From Torymus aiolomorphi (taxonomy: Eukaryota > Arthropoda > Insecta > Hymenoptera > Torymidae): a stretch of 64,000 bases of DNA. The stretch lies in contig CM070877.1 in the NCBI GenBank assembly GCA_036365515.1, forward strand, positions 64,988,522-65,052,521, in the 5' to 3' direction. Below the pieces are notes generated by a model. The model saw only the letters and a list, made by a program, of their open reading frames with translations. It had not been told where the DNA came from and did not search any database. Positions 1 to 8,639 of the stretch are shown in pieces. How positions within the stretch are numbered: the stretch's first letter is position 1; each line of letters starts with the position of its first letter. The translations under genes were made by a program, and so were the position numbers.

Positions 1-64
1 AACAACAGCAAGAGCAACAGCAGCGGCAGCAAGTGCTCCTGGAGGAGCAGCGCAGGCAACGACA

Positions 65-1546
65 ATGCCAACGCAACTACGAAGAAGAGTCGTTGTTGGC
101 ACGAAATGGGCAGCACGGTTCTGGCAGCAATCGCGAAACCCGCCGCAGTCGCAAAACCGAGAGTGGCGGCGACAGCGTGAGTCGCGAACCGCCGGGATAG
201 CAGTCGGAGACAATATATTATCGGAGCAGCTACTGGCGGTGATCAAAACACTCGTCGAAGAGGTTGAAGAGCTTAAAGAGAATGTACGAATACTTCAAGG
301 AGCTCGACATCCAACCTCAAGTACGCAATTGGAGGGAGTCCGACCCCCAAGCACGGGCCATAGACGAGGATCACCACATGTGAACTTCCAAGACACGTTC
401 ACGTATGCGGAGTTTAACAGCAGCAGCCCAAGTCTCCAGTCCCCAACAGAGGCTAGGAGGAATAATACCAGAAATTCTTCCCAGCGCCAGACTAGGAATG
501 GTGCGACCCAGGACCCGTCTGAGAGGCATACGTATTTGCCTCAGCAGACGAACCGTGATGTGGGCCAGATAGTCCGAAAATGGCACATCAGGTTCTCAGG
601 GTCCTCAAAGGAGCAGAGCGTCGAGTTATTCCTAACAAGAATAGAGGAATGCAGAACTCTAGCTAATCTGTCACACGGCCAGGTGCTTTCGTCGTTGTCA
701 GAGCTCCTAACTGGGGTAGCAGCCACCTGGTACCGGAGTAACCGCCACACATGGCGATCGTGGCCAGATTTCATAGAGGCCATAACGCACATGTATGGCG
801 GGGACAGGGGACATCAGCAGCGCGTCATGGCGGAGAAAAACGCGAGGACTCAAGGCAGAAACGAACTTACGCGTGATTACGTGGTAAATCTACAAGCCAT
901 GATCCTAAAGTTGGTTCCGGTGCCTAGCATCGCTCAACAGTTAGACATATTGCACCGGAACGTGCGGCCAGAACTGCAAAAGATGGTAATGCGAAATCAA
1001 ATTACGGGTTACCGAGGGCTCCTGGACCTGGCCCGGGAAGCCGAATTAGCGCTCGCGGCAGATAAGGTGTATCACTCGCCACCACCGCCCGAGCGCACGT
1101 ACATGCCAGAATTTGCCTACGTGCCAACTGAGCCGTCCACGGATCAGCGGAAAAAGCAGAGTCCAAGCGTGGCGGCGATGGGGCACCAACAGCACGAGCC
1201 TCGAGAGAGCCTCGAGGCTATGTTCCGTCGGGTCATGGCCGAATGCTTATCGGCCTTGACAAAGAAAGGCACCGACGAGAACAAAGGGCAGAAGCCTAGC
1301 CCGCCGCCAACCAGAAAACCTAAGAAGAAGGGTAACTGGGAAAATAGGCTGCAGGAGGGCGGGCAAAGTACAAACCAGCCTAGTGGGGGTAGTAGCTCGA
1401 CCCACCAGGCTAGGCCGCAAAGTCCAAGAAATAACGGACCTCCACAAAGGCAAGAGTACCGAAGGGAACCCGGATATGAGGAAAAGGGAGGCAACAAGCC
1501 CAATGCTGCCGGAAACCAACAGGGAAACGGCCAGGGGGGCAGGTAA
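65..1546 (+). CDS. gag: Retrotransposon Gag polyprotein (N-terminus likely frameshifted)
   Basis: Gag would form the cytoplasmic particle that packages element RNA. The open frame from the ATG at 65 gives 493 residues. Residues ~52-79 (LSEQLLAVIKTLVEEVEELK) look like a short coiled coil. Residues ~165-350 form the gag core, starting at RDVGQIVRKW and including the ATWYRSNRHTW stretch; the same core occurs in element 2 (RDVGQIVRRW, IWVRSNRMSW). Residues ~400-493 are basic and rich in Q, N, G and P, with no zinc knuckle. The first ~45 residues look out of frame: from position 3 another frame runs as a Q/E/R-rich helical stretch to a TAG near 201, which suggests a one-base indel around 200 and a true start left of the window. 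Pol follows in the -1 frame. Confidence 0.8.
   Translation: MPTQLRRRVVVGTKWAARFWQQSRNPPQSQNREWRRQRESRTAGIAVGDNILSEQLLAVIKTLVEEVEELKENVRILQGARHPTSSTQLEGVRPPSTGHRRGSPHVNFQDTFTYAEFNSSSPSLQSPTEARRNNTRNSSQRQTRNGATQDPSERHTYLPQQTNRDVGQIVRKWHIRFSGSSKEQSVELFLTRIEECRTLANLSHGQVLSSLSELLTGVAATWYRSNRHTWRSWPDFIEAITHMYGGDRGHQQRVMAEKNARTQGRNELTRDYVVNLQAMILKLVPVPSIAQQLDILHRNVRPELQKMVMRNQITGYRGLLDLAREAELALAADKVYHSPPPPERTYMPEFAYVPTEPSTDQRKKQSPSVAAMGHQQHEPRESLEAMFRRVMAECLSALTKKGTDENKGQKPSPPPTRKPKKKGNWENRLQEGGQSTNQPSGGSSSTHQARPQSPRNNGPPQRQEYRREPGYEEKGGNKPNAAGNQQGNGQGGR
1534..1540 (+). other. Candidate -1 ribosomal frameshift site
   Basis: The heptamer G GGG GGC sits in the gag frame (codons CAG GGG GGC AGG TAA) and ends four bases before the gag stop at 1544-1546. 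A -1 shift here enters the protease frame, which stays open through 1543-1614 to the protease. The position is typical of gag-pol slip sites, but an all-G heptamer is not a classical strong slippery sequence, so this is inference. Confidence 0.45.
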
Positions 1547-2070
1547 ACACGACCACATACCCGCCCCCAGCTCTCTCACCAGAGACCGAGGGTAACTCGG
1601 TCCAATCGTCTGGAGTGGAGAGCGAAGAAGTGCCCGTGATTCAAGCGAATGAAGTCAACCAAGAAACTTGCTCGCGATGGTCGCTTCAAGTAGGTGTAGC
1701 CGGTTACAGGTTACGAGCACTCTTCGATACAGGAGCTTCCTGGACTGGGATGAATTCTATAGGCCTACAGCTCGCTACGGCCTGTAGAAAAGAGTTAATC
1801 CCAGCTAGCGGCCTAACGGCACGAGTGGCAAACGGGCAAAGTATAGCAGTGGTTGGCTATGTGTATCTGCCCATGGTCGTGGCTGGCGTGTGCAAAGAAG
1901 TGCGCGTCGCAATAATGCCAGATCTAGATACGGAGTGCTACTTGGGAGTAAACTTCATTAAGAAGTTTAGCGCTGTCTTAGACCCCACAGATAACACGCT
2001 GCATCTCAAGGATGACGATGCAAGCGTAAATATTATGACGCTCATCGTCGACCTCCAGAATTCTGTCTAG
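1543..2070 (+). CDS. Retropepsin-type aspartic protease (start of pol)
   Basis: This would cleave the gag-pol polyprotein. The frame has no convincing ATG; it is continuous with gag through the -1 overlap near 1534-1543. The catalytic loop LFDTGASWTGMN is intact (codons near 1721-1756), and the downstream VVGYVYLPMVVAG and ECYLGVNFIKKF match the flap and C-terminal strands of retropepsins. Element 2 carries a homologue whose DTG is destroyed (57340-57600). The frame stops at 2068-2070, exactly where the internal deletion begins, so no RT follows. The protease could in principle still be active. Confidence 0.8.
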   Translation, partial: VNTTTYPPPALSPETEGNSVQSSGVESEEVPVIQANEVNQETCSRWSLQVGVAGYRLRALFDTGASWTGMNSIGLQLATACRKELIPASGLTARVANGQSIAVVGYVYLPMVVAGVCKEVRVAIMPDLDTECYLGVNFIKKFSAVLDPTDNTLHLKDDDASVNIMTLIVDLQNSV

Positions 2071-2203
2071 GCGATCGTGTATGGAGAGAGAATAAGGTAC
2101 TATCCTCAGCAGCTGAGTGGATTTCTGCCAAATTAGCCCCGAAGTACGCGGGGCCCTACCCTATTGTTTTCCGATCCTCAGTCTCACCAATCTCCGGGGT
2201 CAA
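2071..2203 (+). pseudogene. Integrase C-terminal domain remnant
   Basis: From 2072 the frame reads GDRVWRENKVLSSAAEWISA and continues into KLAPKYAGPYPIVF. This corresponds to the integrase tail at 61836-61960 (KRNRVLASAAQGISANLAWK). It is the conserved post-catalytic domain of gypsy-type integrases. It directly abuts the protease stop, so it is the right edge of the deletion that removed RT, RNase H and the DDE core. The frame degrades near 2200, before the third ORF. Confidence 0.75.
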
Positions 2204-2206
2204 TTT

Positions 2207-2217
2207 ACCTGTTGCAG
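2207..2217 (+). promoter_or_regulatory. Candidate 3' splice acceptor before ORF3
   Basis: The pyrimidine-containing stretch TTACCTGTTGCAG ends at AG 2216-2217, four bases before the ATG at 2221. Element 2 has a similar sequence, TTTTGTTGCAG, directly before its ORF3 ATG (62345-62355). Its retention in two diverged copies suggests function, but splicing has not been shown. Confidence 0.5.
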
Positions 2218-2220
2218 GAT

Positions 2221-3216
2221 ATGCAGGGCCTGACTCCAGAAATAGCAGAGACGGCGAAGATGGTGATTGCTGGATTAATCCAGTGCAAGCCTGACCCCGC
2301 CGTCATTGACTTCCTGGAGCAGGTAGTGGAGGGCATAGACGCGGTGATACAGGCACCACCGCCAATGGAAGAGCCCTCCACTCTTGTCATAGAGGAGTTA
2401 GAGGCGCCGGAACCAAGAAGGGGACCTTCGGGACCAACCGACGCAGGCGTTGGCCCGTCCCCGCTCCGGCAACCTCATCCTCCGAAGGAGCAGCGGGAGA
2501 AGAGCGGGGCTCAGCCAGAAGAAGCACCAGTCGAGCCGATTGTTGCCGGCCGAGTTCCCGAAGAGGAGGCGGCTCGAGCCCATCATTGTGCGCCGGAAGT
2601 TGACGCCGGCGCGGCTCGGGCCGCACAAGGAAAAGAAGGAGATGCTCCGACCCAGGCCCCAAAAGGAGCACCGACCGATGGAGTCGGTGCGGCCTGGGTC
2701 CCGGTGGAGCAGGCTCTACAGGAGGCGCGGCGTCTCAGCAAGTCCTCGCGCGCTGCGGAGGACGCTGCCCTGGCAGCACTGGAGGATTTTCTCCAGTGCC
2801 ACGGTGAGGCCGGCGAGCGGCAAGCCGGCAAATGGGTCGGAATGGCCCAAGGCCGGCGAGAAGAGCTCGCGGCCGCCGCAGAGGCCAGGGCCGCCAGGCT
2901 GCGCCGCGCCGCCTTGCAGAAGGAGGAGGAGGCTCGTCTGGCACGTGCGCAGGAGCGCATGGAAGAGGCCAGGCAAGCCAGGAAAAAGGCGGAGGAGACG
3001 GCGCGTCGGGCCAAAGAGGAGGCCCAGCGTCGTCTCCTACGAGAAGATGAGCGCCTCCAAAGGGCGCTCGAAGAGGAGCAGGCGGCCCGGGAGGCGTTAA
3101 ATGCACAGGCGCTTCCCCGGTGCTTCATGTGTGGCGAGCTTGGGGTAAAGAAGTCAAAGCACTGCCCCAACCAAGCTCGCCACAAGGGGCGCCGGACCTA
3201 CTCCCGGGCCAGCTGA
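2221..3216 (+). CDS. Third ORF of gypsy-like element: coiled-coil protein with Cys/His cluster
   Basis: Function unknown. The ATG at 2221 is the first in frame and follows a splice-acceptor-like AG; the frame is open further upstream only through a TTG. The product is ~331 residues. Residues 1-45 are predicted helical (MQGLTPEIAETAKMVIAGL). Residues ~50-160 are rich in P, E and A and look disordered. Residues ~185-295 are a long E/A/R/K-rich helix, probably a coiled coil. Near residue 301 comes CFMCGELG followed by KKSKHCPNQ, a zinc-knuckle-like cluster that is not the canonical CX2CX4HX4C, then a basic tail. No signal peptide or membrane segment is visible, so it is not an envelope protein although it sits where env would be. 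Because gag lacks a zinc knuckle, a nucleic-acid-binding role is possible. GC is much higher than in the flanking DNA. Confidence 0.65.
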   Translation: MQGLTPEIAETAKMVIAGLIQCKPDPAVIDFLEQVVEGIDAVIQAPPPMEEPSTLVIEELEAPEPRRGPSGPTDAGVGPSPLRQPHPPKEQREKSGAQPEEAPVEPIVAGRVPEEEAARAHHCAPEVDAGAARAAQGKEGDAPTQAPKGAPTDGVGAAWVPVEQALQEARRLSKSSRAAEDAALAALEDFLQCHGEAGERQAGKWVGMAQGRREELAAAAEARAARLRRAALQKEEEARLARAQERMEEARQARKKAEETARRAKEEAQRRLLREDERLQRALEEEQAAREALNAQALPRCFMCGELGVKKSKHCPNQARHKGRRTYSRAS

Positions 3217-3433
3217 AGAGGGCTAAGCCCCGAAGGGTTTCTTTTTTTTTTGTTTTGTTTTTTTAATAAAAATTAAAAAAAAAAAAGATAATGGGTGACT
3301 CCGCTTCTTATACTTCCCTTGTCCCAAATTCCTTCCCGAAAGGCTCCACCGAATTAACCTTATTTTCAGGTACGACGACGGCCATGGATGGCAGAGCTGC
3401 TCGCGGTCCCCTAAGCAGCGTCTGGCGGGGGGG
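3217..3433 (+). other. 3' untranslated region and polypurine tract of element 1
   Basis: Noncoding stretch between the ORF3 stop and the LTR. It contains a T-rich run and an AATAAA-like A-rich run (3240-3287). It ends in a G-run (3427-3433) directly before TGTAAC, as expected for the plus-strand primer of an LTR element. Confidence 0.7.
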
Positions 3434-4494
3434 TGTAACGCGTGCGCGAGTTAGGTAATTCGAGATTCGAATTACCCGCGCCGAGCAGGCATGCTCACCG
3501 GGGGCGCGAGAGCGCGAGCATCCTGACCGGATTAAAACGGTCTCGCGACGCGTAATATGCCCGTCGCGTACCCGCGAAGCTGCTACGGCTTTATAGGAGT
3601 CACGGCAGCCATCTTCGTGTCTGCCATCGCGCCGAGAACTTCTCTCCAGCCTCTAAAAAGTTATCTCATCCGCGCCGTCCTAGCTTTTTATAGTTATCGC
3701 GAGTGTAGTGGAGGCGCCGAGTAGGGTGTGTACGTGCGAAAGAGAGACAGAGAGAGCGATCCCGAGCCGCGTGAGCCGCACGAGACTGCGAGCGACGAGC
3801 CGGCAGCCAGCCCGCCTGCCGATCCAATACAGCAAGCAAGAGAGAGAGAGAGCGCAACTGCTGTGCGAGCTACAGGGAGCGAGAGAGAGTCGAGTGCACC
3901 GGCTGCTCCTTCCTAACGTAAGTTTTCTACTCTCCTCTCGCGGGTTTATTGTAAAGGCTCGCACGGAAATCGCCCCGTGCAAGCTTTCTGTGCCGTGTAC
4001 GTGCGGGTGTGTGTTAGCCCGCCGTACTTTAACACCGCGCGCGAGAATAGCAGCTTCGCCGCGCGCCGTATCGTTAGCGCGTTTGAATCTTAACGGTCGC
4101 GCGCGAACTAACTCATTTGTTCTAATCAGCCCGTGCGTGGTGCTTGTAGTTCTTAATGATTTTAATATACTGTGATATCTAGTTACTCGTCGCGTTGTTC
4201 ATTACAACCTGTCCTTCTCCCAGATACCGCCGCCTCCGCGGGAAAACGACTCCGCCGATCGTTTTCATATCTGAGCATAGCGGCAGCGCGCTTTACTCTT
4301 CGAGCGCGTGCTTTTCACTCAGCGATCCAATTAGTTGGAAAGCGATATTCGTGTGTGATCTTCGCGTTGTTTACGGGATTCCAGGAGCAGATCCCCTGGC
4401 AAGTCATTTTAGTCTGACACCCGCGGCACCGTGTTCTAGGGCATCGCTGGCCTGTGGCTTGTTGGGATTTTCCCCCACTAGCCATCCTGTTACA
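3434..4494 (+). mobile_element. 3' LTR of element 1
   Basis: 1,061 bp, bounded by perfect inverted hexamers TGTAAC and GTTACA. It is preceded by a polypurine tract. The first 600 bp are GC-rich with GA-rich runs (3738-3890). A related copy lies inverted at 13161-14208 as a solo LTR. ORFs inside it are incidental. A TATA-like GCTTTATAGG at about 3588 could mark the promoter; this is unproven. Confidence 0.9.
3918..3923 (+). promoter_or_regulatory. Candidate 5' splice donor inside the LTR
   Basis: GTAAGT, a perfect donor hexamer, follows TCCTAAC. The solo LTR has the same hexamer at the equivalent place (13730-13735, minus strand). In a 5' LTR transcript it could splice to the acceptor before ORF3. 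Confidence 0.45.
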
Positions 4495-4498
4495 ATAC

Positions 4499-4503
4499 AT
4501 ATA

Positions 4504-4548
<45 letters not shown>
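4499..4548. repeat. (TA)n microsatellite
   Basis: Nearly pure TA dinucleotides immediately after the LTR; they encode nothing. Confidence 0.95.
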
Positions 4549-4551
<3 letters not shown>

Positions 4552-4597
4552 CATTCTAGGGGGTACCCCCCTACTCGCTCCTCTCGTCAACTCCCAT
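4552..4597. repeat. GC-rich hairpin motif, copy 1
   Basis: GGGGGTACCCCC is a perfect 12-base palindrome, followed by CTACTCGCTCCTCTCGTCAA. Related motifs occur near 25312, 34912, 42702 and 52376, each followed by AT-rich DNA. Nature unknown; possibly the end of a repeat family. Confidence 0.6.
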
Positions 4598-4787
4598 ATA
4601 AAATAAATTTAAAAATTTTATATTTTGGAATACGAGAACAAATCACCCTGATGTTCATTATTTTAAATTATTACACTTATTTTATTACTTATAAATTATT
4701 ACTTATATTATTACTTACTTTATAAATATTGAACCATGTTTTAAATTTAACCAATAACTGTCTTGTGTTAATTCGTTTTATATAAAC

Positions 4788-4906
4788 TTTATTAACTATA
4801 AAGATTGGTTGAAGAGACGAACAGTTTTCCACGTCACCCTGGGGGTACTGTTCATGGACCGTTGGATTGTTATTTTAAGTGGCATCCTTCGCCAATAGCC
4901 CTACAT
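4788..4906 (+). repeat. Inverted repeat, left arm
   Basis: About 119 bp, starting near TTAACTATAAAGATTGG and containing GTCACCCTGGGGGTACTG. The same sequence is inverted at 10650-10768, roughly 90% alike by eye. Together they bracket 5.7 kb holding the Helitron relic and the DD41D element. Confidence 0.8.
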
Positions 4907-5589
4907 TACCACTATACCTAAAATTTTATGAAATTTTATTAAATATATTTTTATAGCATTTATATTACATTTTGAAATTTAGGAAAATAATAAATTAAAA
5001 ATAAATTATATGATTTATAATATCTTTAATATACCCTTGAATGTTTCTATAAGCTTTTTATTATTTAGAACCATATATATTTATTTGTTCCTTTTATATA
5101 TATTTTTGCTTTTAAACATTATATTGGATACATGAAAGAATGTAATATAATTTATTGTAAATGATTTTAAAATTAATATAATTTTATTTTCCTTAAATTT
5201 CAAATATTCCATTTTCATACTTAATAATAATTTACTTAATAATAATTTTCTTTTATTTCATTGAATTTTTATATTTATTGCTTCTATTTAAAATTTACAA
5301 AAATATTTATAAAAATATAATTTTCAAATTTTTAATTAAATTTTCTTTAACATATCCTGTGACGTTTTTGTAAGCTATTTAGAATATGGAAATATATATT
5401 TTTATTTTTCTGTTATATATATTTTTGCTTATAAACATTATATTGGATACGTGAAAGAAGTTAATGCAAAATAATAGAATTAAAAATTAATATAACTTAA
5501 TACTATTTTTGTGAAATTTCAAATATTTTATACTAAAAAATTGAGTTTAAATTGTATATTGAAAATATTATGTTTGCTTTTGATTTATT

Positions 5590-6003
5590 TTATTTTTCAT
5601 ATTTTTTAATTAAATTTTGTAAATAATTTAAATCATATTCTATAAGTAAATTATTACAATAGTCATTATACTTGTTTTCTTCTTTTTCATGGGTTTCTAT
5701 TATTTCATTCAATTTGTCTAACTTTGTAGCATCTTTTAAATTATATACTTCTATGTATTTATTTTGTGTTAGATCCCAAATTATCGGTGTTTGTATCATA
5801 GTAATATTGTTATTATATTCGTTGATATAATTATTTAAATGTATTTCACATTCGTTTTGTTCATTTATATGATTCTGTAACTGTTCGTTTTATTCATCTA
5901 ATTCTCTTGCGTGTGGTATACTACTCACAATTCAATATACATATTTTGCACAGGATCCCATCTTAATGGACTAGGTTTTGAATCACCTTGTTTAGCCATC
6001 TTA
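5590..6003 (-). pseudogene. Unrecognised broken AT-rich ORF
   Basis: On the minus strand a frame opens with ATG at 6001-6003 (MAKQGDSKPSPLRWDPVQNM), meets an early stop, and resumes as an N/K/E-rich stretch to 5590 with at least one more stop or frame change. It contains two versions of one phrase, RWDPVQNMYIEL and IWDLTQNKYIEVYNL, so it once had an internal repeat. I do not recognise the family. Its composition and strand match the neighbouring Helitron helicase relic, so it may come from the same element. Confidence 0.4.
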
Positions 6004-6351
6004 TATTTTACTAAATAATAGTTAATTACATTAAGAAAAGTAATTTACATTAAATGTAGAATTAAAGTAAATTTTAATTATATTATGTAATTAATTATTG
6101 TTTTATATTTTTTCTTAAATTATTTTGATCAATTATATTATGTTATTATTCTAATATCGTTAAGAAGATCATAATATTAAAATATCATATGAATATTTTA
6201 TTGTATATTTATTAAATTTTAAAATGTTATTATTTTATTTATACCATTATTAGTTTATTATATTATAACCTTATTATTTAAATTAATTATCTAATATTTC
6301 TTTCCAAACAATATTTGTTACTTCTATTTTATTTTCAGATTCATTTTGTAT

Positions 6352-7112
6352 ATATATATTGTTTGGATTTTTACATCATGAAAGTGCTACGTACAATTAT
6401 CCATGGGAAAATAATTGTTTTTTTTTAAATATTCCTACACTATTAAAACTTTGTCCTTGTGATTTATTAATAGTTATAGCAAATGCTAATACAATTGAAA
6501 ATTGTTTTCTATATAAAATGAATGGTAACGATGATGATTCACAAGTATTTAGTGTAATGCGTGGTATAAATACTTTATTTCCTTTATTTTCTCCAATAAC
6601 GATTTCAGCTTCAATATTATATTTATATAAATTTGTTATTTTTAATCGTGTTCCATTACATAGTCCATCAACGATGCTAAGATTATGAATTAACATAACA
6701 ATTGCATTTTTTTAATTATTTTTTTTAATTTTATTTCACATGGAGGTATACCTTCTCGTATATTATTTAACATTTCTATTGGAAAATTTAAATGTATATT
6801 TTCGTCCGTTTGATCTACTCCTTTATGTGTTGCATAATCTATACTATATGTTACAGTTTTATGTTCAATTAAGTTCAATATTTTATTATTTAATATATTT
6901 ACTTGTTCATTATGTGAACTTAATATTACATTTTTTGAAAAATGATAATTTTTATTAATATTTTTATATATTTCATGACAAACATCATTGGTTTTCCATT
7001 TATCTAGAATTTTAAAGTGATCAATTTTTCCTTCTCCAATATCTAATAAAAATGATGCAAAAGCATTATCTTGAGTACGAATGTTTATTTTTAAATGGAA
7101 AATTTTAAACAA
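6352..7112 (-). pseudogene. Helitron-type PIF1 helicase, C-terminal half, broken
   Basis: Helitron RepHel helicases unwind DNA during rolling-circle transposition. The first part (7112-6690) has AFASFLLDIGEGKIDHF, ILSSHNEQVNILNNKIL and FPIEMLNNIREGIPPCEIKL, which match the PIF1/Helitron helicase middle. After an A-rich frame break near 6690-6720 the second part (6696-6397) gives MLIHNLSIVDGLCNGTRLKI, KGNKVFIPRI, LPFILYRKQFSIVLAFA and TINKSQGQSFNSVGI, the hallmark C-terminal motifs. The frame then runs into FSHG, a stop, LYVALS and another stop where FSHGQLYVALSR is usual. No Rep/HUH or Walker A region is present. It is a clear relic. Confidence 0.85.
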
Positions 7113-7139
7113 AGGTCAAAGATAAGAATATTTTAAAAA

Positions 7140-7318
7140 TCTCGAAAATGTTTACGACTCAGCGCCCCCTCACCACCCTCGCGCCCCCTCGTGCCCCCTC
7201 ACCCCCTTGCGTCCATTCGCCCCACTCCTCAGCGTCCCCCTCAGCGCTCCCCCCCCCCTCAAAATAACGTAAAAATATGACTTGTTATACGTTTTTTTGA
7301 AAGAAATTGTTAGAGGCT
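7140..7318 (-). repeat. C-rich low-complexity block (inverted copy of 10935-11100)
   Basis: Runs of CCCCCTC alternate with GCGC. The flank AAAATGTTTACGACTCAGCG and the trailing ACGTTATTTTGAGG (on the minus strand) recur inverted at 10935-11100. The complementary strand has many closely spaced G-runs and could form G-quadruplexes. Confidence 0.75.
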
Positions 7319-7358
7319 TTCAATATTCCTTATTACATGTCCGATATATCTTCCATTT

Positions 7359-7645
7359 CTTCTAAAATGTCCCCGATAACAAAAACTTTTTGTCCTTTGA
7401 TAATGTCCATTTCTTGAGAACAATGATAAAATTTTTAATAATATAAATATTCAGTGCTACTGACTATAGATTTATATCCTTCTTAAAGTTTATCCAAAGG
7501 AGTTATAGAAGTATCCACAACTTTGATATTATTATAATTTTGCACGTGTAAATATAATACATTATTTTGTTATTCTAAAATGTCCCCGATAACAAAAACT
7601 TTTTGTCCTTTGATAGTGTCAATTTCTTCAGAACCATGAGATACT
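7359..7645. repeat. Direct repeat, ~213-bp spacing
   Basis: TCTAAAATGTCCCCGATAAC and the following ~60 bp occur at 7361 and again at 7574 with few changes. Unclassified; lies just left of the DD41D element. Confidence 0.7.
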
Positions 7646-7663
7646 ATTATGAGAGTGGTTATA

Positions 7664-8262
7664 CAGCGTGTCCAAAAAGTCTGGAAACACCCAAATAATT
7701 TCTCAGCTGAATTACTATTGGAAAATGTTAAGGTCGCCTTTGTAGTAATTTTTTACGAGGAATCCAATGGTGACCTTGGATTCGACCTTGGACCTCATTT
7801 TTGAGGTTATTTCAAGGTCAACCTCATTTTTTTAAATGGTAACCCCTATTTTTTATAGCGGAATCTGAAAGAGCGGAAAATTTTACGTCCGGATATGTAT
7901 TAAGGTATGAGGTTGAGGTTACCCCCAGAGGTCAAATTGAGGTCAAAGTATGATTTCTTAAAAATTTCGCGAGTTCAGTGGTAAAACAAAACAAACAAAG
8001 GTAAGGTTTGGTAAGTTCGAACGAAGACTTGAAGGTGACCTCTGATTCGACCTTGAACCTCATTTTGAGCCTCATTTTTGAGGTTATTTCGAGGTCAACC
8101 TCATTTTTTTAAATGGTAACCCCTATTTTTTTAGCGGAATCGGAAAGAGTGTGAAACTTTACGTCCAAACATGTACTCAGAACATAGTTCAAGAAGGACC
8201 TTGACGTTCATTTGAAGGTCATTTAAACTTAATGACGGTCTGATCTTGTGTAAACTTTTTAT
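7664..8262 (+). repeat. DD41D element left TIR
   Basis: Reverse-complementary to 10062-10644 with scattered mismatches. Contains repeated blocks of GAGGTTATTT(C)AAGGTCAACC and TTTAAATGGTAACCCCTATT, so each arm has internal duplications. Confidence 0.9.
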
Positions 8263-8414
8263 CACACTGAGCGAGGTTAATTCTTTAGTAGTTTTCAACG
8301 AGAAATCTAATGGTGACCTTGACATTGTCCTTAAAAGTCATGTCAAGTTCAATTTTTTTACATTTAGCGTTACCCAGGAACAACGACGTGGACGTAGTAA
8401 AATCTGTTCCCTTT

Positions 8415-8610
8415 GGGGTGCTTGATTTACGTGAGTCCCCTTGCCTCTCACGATGGGGTGCTTGATTTACGTGAGTCCCCTTGCCTCTCACGATGGGGCG
8501 CTTGATTTACGTGAGTCCCCTTGCCTCTCACGATGAGGTGCTTGATTTACGTGAGTCCCCTTGCCTCTCACGATGGGGCGCTTGATTTACGTGAGTCCCC
8601 TTGCCTCTCA
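8415..8610 (+). repeat. 40-bp tandem repeat, five copies
   Basis: Unit of 40 bp beginning GGGGTGCTTGATTTACGTGA and ending CTTGCCTCTCACGAT, at 8415, 8455, 8495, 8535 and 8575 (last copy short), with only isolated substitutions. Each unit contains GTGAG and CTCAC as a short inverted pair. Two diverged units occur in the foldback mariner at 28235-28320. Confidence 0.95.
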
Positions 8611-8639
8611 CATTTGATTTTTTTAAACCGTATAACATC

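Larger units (their letters stand above)
1..4494 (+). mobile_element. Ty3/gypsy-like LTR retrotransposon, element 1 (3' part, internally deleted)
   Basis: The order is gag, protease, integrase C-terminal remnant, third ORF, polypurine tract, LTR. The 5' LTR, primer-binding site and gag start lie left of the window. RT, RNase H and the integrase catalytic core are missing: the protease frame stops at 2070 and integrase C-terminal sequence starts within a few bases. The clade assignment rests on the gag type, the DTGAS protease, the integrase tail resembling element 2 and LTR ends TGTAAC...GTTACA. It could not move on its own but keeps the sequences that would let another copy mobilise it. Confidence 0.85.
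4907..7130. other. Very AT-rich block with decayed ORFs
   Basis: Composition drops to mostly A and T compared with both flanks. Two tandemly related stretches (about 5035-5160 and 5350-5465) share GAACATATATATTTATTTGT-like and AAACATTATATTGGATAC text. The only recognisable coding traces are the two minus-strand relics listed separately. Confidence 0.7.

Noticed and set aside
2387..3185. Minus-strand ORFs opposite ORF3, including a 200-codon A/S-rich one
   Set aside because: Shadow frames of a GC-rich coding strand with E/A/R codons; no independent motif.
2221..3216. ORF3 as a retroviral-type envelope gene
   Set aside because: No signal peptide, no transmembrane segment, no cleavage motif; the content is coiled coil plus Cys/His cluster.
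3666..4417. Several ORFs inside the LTR, up to 176 codons
   Set aside because: They overlap in different frames, are not conserved intact in the solo LTR at 13161-14208, and show no domain.
4907..7130. AT-rich block as integrated viral DNA
   Set aside because: The recognisable protein matches Helitron-type PIF1 helicase motifs, and no viral structural or polymerase gene is visible.
8415..8610. CRISPR-like array
   Set aside because: Units are contiguous 40-bp tandem repeats with no unique spacers and lie inside a eukaryotic transposon.
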